Shown here: positions 55,135-64,000 of the stretch, piece after piece
How the letters are laid out: the number at the start of each line of letters is the position of its first letter
How positions within the stretch are numbered: position 1 is the first letter of the stretch
NCBI GenBank assembly: GCA_004794785.1
Contig: SJOL01008935.1
Coordinates: 85,800 to 149,799 of the forward strand
Reading direction: 5' to 3'
Source: Opisthorchis felineus
Taxonomy: Eukaryota; Platyhelminthes; Trematoda; Opisthorchiida; Opisthorchiidae
Length of the DNA: 64,000 nt
Notes under the pieces: model-generated
Databases searched by the model: none
What the model was told of the DNA's origin: nothing
The model's input: only the letters and a program-made list of their open reading frames with translations
Made by a program: the position numbers and the translations under genes

Positions 55135-57500
55135 TGAGAGCTTCCCGGAAAGAAGACCCCTGGACATTCACGATCGGATTATTATTTATTCACTGACCTG
55201 GGCCAACGACGAACTATTTTAGAGAGAACATTTCTTAGTCAGTCTGTTCCATTCGACCCTTTTTATTATTGTGTACTCAATTCAGAGTAATTATATTTAT
55301 TTCTTTGCCACACACTCCTCCTAATGTTGCTTTTTGGGTACCCAGACCACTACAGGTCATAGGCCTTAGGACCATCTCTAAACTGAAGTCACACAAATTT
55401 CGGTTGCTTCCCTCACCTACATGAGGCACTTAAGTGGCCTAATTGCCGCTTGGTGGAGGCTGCAAAGGGACCCCGCCGAAAACCTGAGAGGTCGTTCAAA
55501 CGTATGCACTGTCCAAACATTGCGCACAGGCCACAAACAAGATTTACGTTTTACGAAACCACTTCTGGAGCAGTTTCTGACACCTACCCGAGTCAATCAA
55601 CACTGCAGACAGTACACTACGGCCAACACGTCCTGAAAAGGAAGACGGAAGAATACATAACCAACCAGAGAATGTGCTTTGATTGCTAAAGCGAAAACAG
55701 TCGGACGATAAAAAGTGTGTAACCTAGTCACGACGACCCTTAATTTTGTCGACACCTTACTCGCCCAGAGTTGGTCAACAAATGATAAAAAGTAATATGC
55801 TGCCAAGTCCACATGGTTTTTCGATAAGTTACTCGCTGTGGTATGCTTGCATTTCCTCCGGTAACTTACGCGCTGGGGAAACGATGCCTTTATGTTCGTC
55901 TTTGGCGTGAGTGGAGTATTTGGATGGTCATAGTTAAGGGTGCTTAGGATATCATGTAGCTGTTAGCCATAGCCCAACAAAACGAATGTCTTCCATGTAC
56001 GGGATACAAAACGGATGGCAGTCCTTCGTGTGACGCACCTCAGTTTGTCTTACAATGTCAGCGGATGCTGGCATCAAGGGTGGGTCGATTTCTCACCCAC
56101 CTGTTTGTCTGTGGGTATCACTAGGTAAATTAAATTGCCCATTAGATGGACACCTAAGATGGTATTTAGGTCCGTATTCCACAGTTGAGTAGGTGTGACC
56201 GACTGCGAAATCAGCTCGCATATTCCAGCTGGCCACAAACACGGAGTTTAGGGAAGCCTTCTGAGATAGAGCGTTTTGAGCCTCTAATGTTCTGCCATTG
56301 TGCTCAGACAAACCTAGCCACCAGGACACACGAGTTTTCAGCAATAAAGCGAGACGCCATAGGATCAGAAGGATGATTGACACTGGGAATTGACACAATT
56401 TTTCTTCGGAATTATTTAGGACCACATTCTTGGCACCATTCGGATCTGAATGAATTGCCCTTCTCCAGTTTTGCACACCAAATTTGATGCGCAAGATACT
56501 CATACCCTGGAGATTGTCTGCAACTACACTTGTATTGCGCGTGAGACCATGTTTGACTTTAATCGTCCGGTCCGCCGGACCCACACTCACACGCTCGACG
56601 CCGTTGTCTTCAAATAAGGGTTTCGCCAACTATATCGCACTGGCCTTGTGTCTGCTGGTAGATTGGCACTCAGTGGAAACTCTGCGGTATTCCTTTTACC
56701 GACCCCGGCAGCCAGTTTTTGTATCACTCCCTTCTACACCATACATGTCCAGCAGGGTCCTACTAAATTTGGTCTGTTCCACGCACACCTGTGGTGTCCT
56801 GGTAGTTTAAGCCACTCCTCAATTCCCAGGCAAGCCTGGCCAGGCCCACTTAGGTAAATTTTGTCACTTCCCAAGGCACTGTCTACTTTATCCGTTTTCC
56901 ACTTTTAGACTCCTTGTGGTTGCACGTCTGCCACACCTACTGGGTTCTAGCCGTCTTACCCCATTCTACTCTCTTTCGAAGGTTCCGGTTTCAGCTGTAC
57001 CTGAACTACATGCTTCATCCGGTGACTGGTATAAAATGCAAGTGGTTCTCCAAATAGGCTAAACATGTCTTCGCTTCTTTGTAGGTCACATCCTGTCGTT
57101 GATGATCCCTTGGATAATCCCAAGACCCCTGTAAGCCCAACAACCTCATGTACGACACATTAACTAGCTGACCAGAAACTAAATCCTGTAGGGCAGTGGT
57201 GCTTCGGCCCAGTCTCATCTGTGTTGTTCTGCCTTCTTAGCTCCTTATTTACGGATGAAAACACGGCTCCGTCCCTGCCACAGCTGACAATGGAGCAAGT
57301 CATTTGTTCTGATCCATAAAACACAGGCCTCCGACTTTAGAACCTCAGTGCCCTTTCGCGCATTTAGCTTAAATTGTTGAATTCTATAAGTTTTCCTCAT
57401 GGTTGGCACCTGTTCCTTTGCATTTGCAACAATTTGCCCATTTGGAGGATCCTTGCCACAGGTCTCACCACAAGCATTTAACCGATCAACCTATCCTGCT
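55135..57500. other. Interval without a supported gene
   Basis: Frames up to 178 codons (minus 56093-56629) show no family motif. A C/T-rich plus strand runs from about 56640 to 57250. Confidence 0.35.
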
Positions 57501-57587
57501 TTGACAATTGTCGTATTCCTATAGTGAGAATCGCCATTGTTTTCTTTAATTTCTTTCTTTAACTATTTCTCCTTACTTGCGCTTCAC

Positions 57588-57878
57588 ATGACCCTGGTTA
57601 TTGGCATGTCTGTCCCAAATCCTCCGTTCCCGACAGCGGCTTTCAGTTTTTATCAAAACCGATCTAATTATAAAGAAGGAATTTCTCCCTATCTGACGGA
57701 ACTGGGCGAACAAGGAATAACCAGTAAATCTGGCAGACTGTACCACGAAGAGCAGCATTTTTGGCTTCGACGGCTTCTAAACAAACCGGCTGGAGCACGC
57801 GCTCAGAGTGCACCTCAAAAATACTTCTTACGCAAAAATCTAAACGAAGATATAGAGGAAGTAAATACTGAAAACTAG
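57588..57878 (+). CDS. Small open frame, hypothetical protein
   Basis: Ninety-six codons from ATG to TAG. The N-terminus is mildly hydrophobic (MTLVIGMSVPNPPF), not a convincing signal peptide. The rest is polar with several basic pairs and single basic sites (HFWLRRLLNKPAGAR, KYFLRKNLNEDIEE). Alternatively the frame is a terminal exon: the sequence before 57640 is pyrimidine-rich and ends CCGACAG. A processed peptide precursor is one possibility; I see no amidation glycine before the basic sites. No homologue recognised and no canonical polyadenylation hexamer close by. Confidence 0.3.
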   Translation: MTLVIGMSVPNPPFPTAAFSFYQNRSNYKEGISPYLTELGEQGITSKSGRLYHEEQHFWLRRLLNKPAGARAQSAPQKYFLRKNLNEDIEEVNTEN

Positions 57879-57899
57879 GAGGCGAAAAATGTCTGCCAG

Positions 57900-60540
57900 G
57901 CTGGGGGGACGAATTCAACAAAATTGCTTCGTTGAGTTCATTACTACTGAAACATAGTTTTTATTATTCGTTGGCTGTTTCTTTGTTTTTCTGGTCACCA
58001 GGATAGACGATGAGTGTTTTTGCTTGAAACGGCTGGAAAGTTGATTCAATGCATTTGTTCTCGAGCGCTCATACTTTTGTTACCGCTTCTAGGCAGGCCA
58101 AATCTCAAGGTTTTTGATACCGAGTTTTCAGAGTGTTGGCATATTGACCGGGTCTCTCTCGAGGAAGCGGAATTCATGCATTTACCTGATGTTCACTGAA
58201 GCCTTGGAGACGCGGTGCCGCCTGATGTATTAGAATCCTACGGCATTCGGTTACTATCCGATCCCGGGGCTCATTGGATGATTCAGAAAGGTAAAGGTAT
58301 TACCATTCAACACGCGTAAGTCTGACCACCGGGCAATAATAGCTGTTATCGCATGGTATCTTGATAATTATCAAAGAAATTGGACATCAACGCTGCTTGA
58401 GGTCATTTTCAGGAAGAACTTCGGGTGATATGTCAGCTTTCCGTTTTCAAAATCAGAATGGCCAAGACAACGAGTGGATACCCTTTGATGGACATATAGG
58501 CGATATCTTGTCTACCTGAAATACCTGCTAGGTAAGCAAGAGATCAGTAGATGTAGCGAGGCGAATAAGATTCAGATAACGCAATTCACTGAAAAAATAT
58601 AAATGTGAAGCTTACGAATGCCGTCCGATCCGAGAAGCCGTTAAAAATAGGCGTGGTTTAGGTTTGGACTCTGATAAACACAACCGGCCGTGTTGTTTAC
58701 CAGGCAACCGGACGCCAGGGGTCGAAAATTGATAGGGAGATGAATGAAGTGGCTCCTGGAGTAGCACCACTGGAACAGAGCAAGAATCATAGCAGCATGA
58801 TTTTGTAACCGTTCTATAACATGCGGCAAACCTGTTGCTATAGTGCAACAAAAAGGCATGGTCCGTTACTGGAGGACACCAAGCAGATGTGTTATTCATA
58901 GGCTCCAAAAAGCACTCTACACAACGCAATGCAACACAATCCCTGCATTCGCCAAAAAAGTAGCTTTTCACCGCACCTGATATACCAGATAGCTGGCTTC
59001 CCTTGAGATCGCCACCACATAGTTAATGTGAACATTCGGCCTTCTGAACGATTATCACCAAGCCGTGGCGCGCTTTAGGGGTCAGTACCCGATGTTGTAC
59101 ACAATCGAGTAAATCTTAGGGGTCAAAACTCGGGGCCCATATTTTACGGATGGCTGGAAATTGTGGTGCTGCATTCAGAGGGAGGTGTGAAACTCCTACA
59201 TAGGATATAATGCGGGCAGAACAGAAAGGTGGGCATCGGAGTTCAACCACCAACTACTCCAATCAAATGCAGTTACCTATCTGACGGAAGAGCACCGAGG
59301 GAGATTCATATTTCCTAAACGGTCGGCCGTCACTAAAAGAAGCTGAGGTTCCCAAACGAGGCATCGATATCCATGATACCTTTAGAATGATGACACATCT
59401 CCAGGGCACCACGCTTGTTGTAGTGGATGATGTGCGCCTTGGGTTAGTCGACCGTCCTCTGGGCCGACGCGTCTATTCTAAGATTACCGACAAGGTCTGA
59501 CCAGCTAGTCATGTGGTATGCTGCAGTGACACGTTTTTGTAGAAAAGGTGGAAAGCCAAAAGTCGAACAAGCAAAGACGACGGCCAGAAGATAGATACCA
59601 GAACTAGGGGGTCGTATATGCATCGCTCGCTGCCCAGAGCCAACTTGCCGACTTTCGAACAATGCGGCACTGGTATGGCCATAACTCGCTCGCATCAAAC
59701 CCTAGGAGAGTGGAACGGTGTTTTGAAAGCGTTACTATTTAAGCAGGCGATGACAGTGACCACGTAAGGGCACAAATACAAGCTTGAAATGCCCAGGGAT
59801 GAGGAGTATCATCAGCATCCATCCCGTCCTTCAGGGTAGTAGAGTTGTGAGATAGCCCCTCGAAGGCTTTGATGTAGCACCTATTTCTAATGCATTCACG
59901 CGTTTGCTTGACGAGAACTTGTTGGATAACTCGAAGATCTGAAAGCATGAGTCGAAACGAGGGGACACGTTTTCATTTTTAGTAATTACCGACTGCCAAG
60001 GCCAATCCTTAGACGCACACTGTAAAAGTTTCTCTGAAACTCTAGTTCCAATGGATGAAAATCTGACACAAAGTTTCAGCATTTAAATGTATGGTTCGAA
60101 ACCCTAGAATCTCTTCAGGCGGTCGCAACTTCGCTAAAGTTTAGATGAGCGCGTTCAAGGTCCATTTTGGGCTCGGGATTCATATTCTGATGGCCTCCGA
60201 TAGCGCGGCATGCTGTTTCGGTAAAGACAATGGGAAATGTCCCAGGGAAGTTGGTTTCGTCACTTGTTTCCTACAATAATTGCAACCTTTTTGTCCGCTC
60301 AATCTCAAAATGGAACGGCCATTATCCACTTATATAGGAGAAGGTTTTCCATCCTTGAAGCAGGAGTCCAGGCAGACAAAGCCAAGTTCTATGTTACGGC
60401 TGGTATGTTCGTCGATTTTGATCGGTACACAATATATTGGGTGCACAGAAATATTTTATTTTCACCTATATGCTCACTCCTTTTGGCGCTTTAGGAAGAA
60501 TAAGCGGGTCTATGGACAGAAAGAGCAGGCGGCACAATAG
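57900..60540. other. Interval without a supported gene
   Basis: Several 60-119 codon frames, none with a recognisable motif or convincing paired splice sites. Confidence 0.35.
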
Positions 60541-62200
60541 AATGGGCAGTGCTTTGTAGTTCTGGTACAAATTCAACGGATTGGGACGGCATTGTGGGCG
60601 CATGCAACACGCTCGGTCGGGCAACGGTGGGGGTAACTTGAACTAGGGGCAACCCACCAGAATAGTTATGACAGTAGTAGCACCATCATTGCAACGTTAC
60701 ACTTGTTGGGTTGGTAGACAGCCCCTTACCTGAATACCTTGAGTGGGTCCTTTGGGGCTGCGATGGTAGTTAGGACTGACCAAGTAATCGTGCCAAATTA
60801 AGATCACGGATGAAGGACATTCTTGGGTCCATAGAGGGCGCGGCGTGGCTACTTGCTTCTATTCAATCGAGGCAATGAGAGGGCCTTGTCTGCTAGAGAG
60901 AATATGTTGTGAGTTAGACTGCGGCCAGAAATAACAGGCAGCCAAGAGTGGTTGCAGTTTACAGCTACGGCAGTGAGGTGACATTGCCTGATTTCGAAAA
61001 CGGTAGTTGATGTTCAGGTGGAGATAGTGGGTATGCGGTCGACGCGAGCGGATGAGGACATATGTGAATACGAGGGACCTGCATTAGCTGAATTGTGCGC
61101 AAATAATGCAGTTCAGATCATGCGGGAACAATAAGTTGAAGACAAACGTGCGATGTCTGGTGGTGTTGAGTGTTTGGACAATGCGTTGGCCTCCGAATAG
61201 CGCAGTTACAGTCCAAAGAAAAGCGTGGAAGCTTTGCAAATCGCGCTGCGCCGGAGGCGTCACACAGCGCGTATTTAGTGAGTATCCGTTAACAATTTTT
61301 ACTCTGCTATAAATGATGTTATGGATTCATAAGGAGATCTCCCGGGATATATGCTACAACCAGGACGAGCGTAAGCCGAGGGCACAGGTGTTCGGAAAAA
61401 GTTACTTCCATTTTAGATTTCTCTTTCCTCCATTGCAGAAGGCGGAATGTGGGGCTCAGATTAAGGTAGAGAATGACTTTGGATGGGTTTAACTTTGATT
61501 TCAGGGTTATCATCCGCGCAGTTCTTCGCATCGTCGAGGTTGGGAGGTGCGTAATGAGCGGACATAGTACGGAGGGAGTTGGTGGATATTTAGGGCTGGT
61601 AGTGACTGAAAAGTTCCGTCAGGTAGGACAGATGTAGATGGGCAGGCAAAGTGCATTGCAGGGATGTTCAGGGTCAATGGACAACTTAGACGACAACGGC
61701 GGGATTATTGGCATTGTGGCGATGCAATTACTTGGATGTGGGTGAAGGATATTTGTTCCTGGACGATGAGATTTAGTAAGCCATGCAGTTCTCAGATAGA
61801 TCATAATCATTATCGAAGATAGTTAGGTCGTATCAGGGGTAGCTGTCTTAGTAGCTCATCTATTCGAATATTGTAGACATGATTGCGGAAGTAAGGATAG
61901 GTGGAAATACTTGGGCATGAACGATGAGTTGGATGAGGTCCTAAACCATATGACGGACATGGAATAGAGCCTCAGCGAAGCCTGAAATGGCGAGTGGCTT
62001 TCCAAATCTGGTGTGTGGGATATGGAAGCTTTTTCATATATGCCCGAATGCTGAGAATCAGTCGGTTTACAAGCGCAAGCAAAAGAAGCTGACAATCGAT
62101 CTCCATGACAAGAACCCCTAATTGGAGCCGCTGCTGCGGCGGTTGAATATGGGGTTACATGCTATGATGAGGACAACGGATTTTTGTTTCTATTAAGCTA
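60540..62200. other. Purine-rich block of unknown nature
   Basis: The plus strand is clearly G/A-rich over about 1.6 kb (for example GTGGAGATAGTGGGTATG and GTAGATGGGCAGGCAAAG). No repeat unit or coding motif was recognised on either strand. Confidence 0.4.
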
Positions 62201-63452
62201 CAGGGTATCAATATCGGGAAGCAGAACTGAAGTGAAGTTGAGACTTAGTGCGCTAAATGAACAGATTTGACACCAAGCAGTGGCCTACTAGCTGGATCTT
62301 CGCCACGGCAGCATCCATGGTTATACGTTCCTGAGTCCTAGGCCTTGCGACTGAATTCTATAGACCCTTGTTTAGCGTTAACTTCGCTCCGTCCACTAAT
62401 GCATATGGTCACTGAATCCAGCTATCGTATCATCGTTGTACGCAGGGGTCCCTCGTTATCGACAATGGTGCCGAATGACCTAAATTGGTAGTGAGTTCAC
62501 CATTATAACAGGAAGGATCTCGCTTTAGCGTGGACACCGATCCGGCGTTTTTAACATTATTCAATTAATTTAGCCGAAACCGTGGGGTTTTCGAATTTTG
62601 AATTTACCGTAGAGTTAGACTAATCCATTTGCACGTTCCGATGGCTTCTTGCTCAAAGCCTTTTGTTTAAAACGGTGAAATTTCAAGGTCACTGAGAACT
62701 GCCGATTCGCGTGCGATCACCAGTTTACAAGATAAGGCATGAAATTAAATCTTAGCATATTTTACCGTTCCGCGGTGTTCTTTTAATTTGGAATAATACT
62801 TAAAGAATATTAAATGCATATTTAACCCATACCGATTGTTTGACTGTGTTCGTATGCGTTGTACTCATCAAGCGTAGAAAATTAGCAGGTTTTGTTCACC
62901 AAACTTCGGCACAACACGGTTGTTTTGGGAAGATCACCTTCCAATCAGAATAATTATGGAAAACAGATTGATTGACTGTGCTGTTGTGATGTGAGTATGT
63001 ACCTCCGCTTATGATCCCTATTCTCAGTTATGCACAACTTGTTAGTAGATAATGCAGCGTTCTCAAATAGATTCATGTGAATTACCCATTGAAAATGATG
63101 ACGCCTATTAGGTAGACTACGTAATGAAGCCCGACGACATTGCCGGAAAATAAGGCCAACCACTGACCTTCGTCATGTTAACTGCACGCACTTTTGCCTA
63201 CCCTGGCTAATTTTCGTGACTGCTACGCCAGTTGCTATGCGCGACTTTGGTTATGAGGCCTAAACTGTGCATGATAGCCTAATCCAATGGCTAATGACGT
63301 TCATCCATACTCATAACTGTAAGCAGGTATTCTTAATCTTTGTCTGCCTTGCCCACGACTGAATTTACAAAATCATTGTTTGCGAATTGTATGTTTTTTA
63401 TGCGCTGGTACAAACACAGTAGGTAGTCACTTCAATTCTCTTTTTTTGCAGA

Positions 63453-63494
63453 CCAATTTCATTTGACATAGATTCCGAAACGGAAAATATATAA
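63453..63494 (+). CDS. Possible short terminal exon, very tentative
   Basis: After a strong acceptor (CTCTTTTTTTGCAG) one base plus 13 codons and TAA read PISFDIDSETENI. No partner exon was identified, so this rests on the acceptor alone. Confidence 0.15.
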   Translation, partial: PISFDIDSETENI

Positions 63495-64000
63495 TCAGTT
63501 ACACCTCATGTGTATCTTCGGTGACAGCATTGAAACATCATTATTTGATGAAGTTTGGTATGCTAGCTTACCAAGTGCTTCATAATTTTCATTGTCAACG
63601 ATGGACGATTTGTTTCCACACTGTGGTCACGTCCGAGGTTGATGACTCAGTATTGGGCGCAAGAAAAGTTGAAGCTGAAGAGAGGTGTATACAAGACTGC
63701 CGTACTATTGGACTTTGTGTGTGAGATTTAAACCCTATAACACCAGACTAAATTTCGACCCTGGGATGCATTCACTTTGTGAGGAACCAGAAAAAATCCT
63801 CCTCCGCCCGGGATTCGAAAGAATGGTCCACAACTTGTGTGCTGCTAATTCGGCTTCAACTTACCAGTCTTCATCTGCTCCGAAGTTGGGCAGAATAGTG
63901 TGATTGCAACAGCCTTACGGGCCACGGCTGCCTGGACCTCCATGGACCGATCAAGGTCGACATCATAGCATTCCCTCTTGGCTGATCTATTGATGGACGA

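Noticed and set aside
54745..55222. Open frames across the run of N
   Set aside because: They are produced by unknown bases and carry no information.
56093..56629. 178-codon minus-strand frame
   Set aside because: No family motif, no splice context, and long overlapping plus frames. Length alone was not enough.
58612..58971. 119-codon cysteine-rich minus frame
   Set aside because: Cysteine spacing matches no family I know, and overlapping frames are equally open; no splice or start support.
1..64000. CRISPR arrays, operons, phage or bacterial defence systems
   Set aside because: None seen. The sequence is clearly intron-bearing animal DNA, so such systems are not expected.

Overview
This window is eukaryotic animal DNA, most likely from a parasitic flatworm (trematode or tapeworm); I cannot name the genus. 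The evidence is short coding exons split by GT-AG introns, a few GC-AG or very small (37-48 nt) introns, a dense load of decayed non-LTR retrotransposons, a Penelope-like element, a tRNA-derived SINE family, and a 167-base assembly gap. I see no operon, CRISPR array or bacterial system. Most open frames are chance frames or transposon debris.

Three gene models can be supported. (1) COPS3/CSN3 (COP9 signalosome subunit 3), plus strand: six in-phase exons at 13057-32280 encode the C-terminal ~167 residues, and one tentative exon lies at 8260-8313. The N-terminal half is missing or left of the window. (2) MRPS9 (mitochondrial ribosomal protein uS9m), minus strand, 34992 to about 45290: nine phase-compatible exons give about 357 codons. 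Its 5' part has a cluster of miniature introns, including one GC-AG intron and a 31-nt microexon, and its 3' part has two long introns. (3) An unrecognised plus-strand gene at 46100-48191, head-to-head with MRPS9. Two weaker candidates are a pair of plus-strand exons nested in the long MRPS9 intron (41540-41730 and 43199-43381) and a 96-codon frame at 57588-57878.

Layout: 1-13 kb is a graveyard of LINE fragments in both orientations with SINE pieces and medium-copy repeats. 13-32.4 kb is COPS3, with introns carrying a LINE, two full SINEs and other repeats. 32.4-35 kb is a convergent intergenic interval with a ~300 bp repeat and a decayed Penelope-like element. 35-45.3 kb is MRPS9. 46-48.2 kb is the unassigned gene. 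48.3-54.9 kb is a nest of LINE, Ty3/Gypsy gag and SINE fragments. The gap is at 54968-55134. 55-64 kb is mostly featureless, with one candidate small gene and a purine-rich block at 60.5-62.2 kb.

COPS3 acts in cullin deneddylation and MRPS9 in mitochondrial translation; nothing suggests they work together. Their arrangement (COPS3 and MRPS9 tail-to-tail, MRPS9 and the unknown gene head-to-head) is the main structural information.
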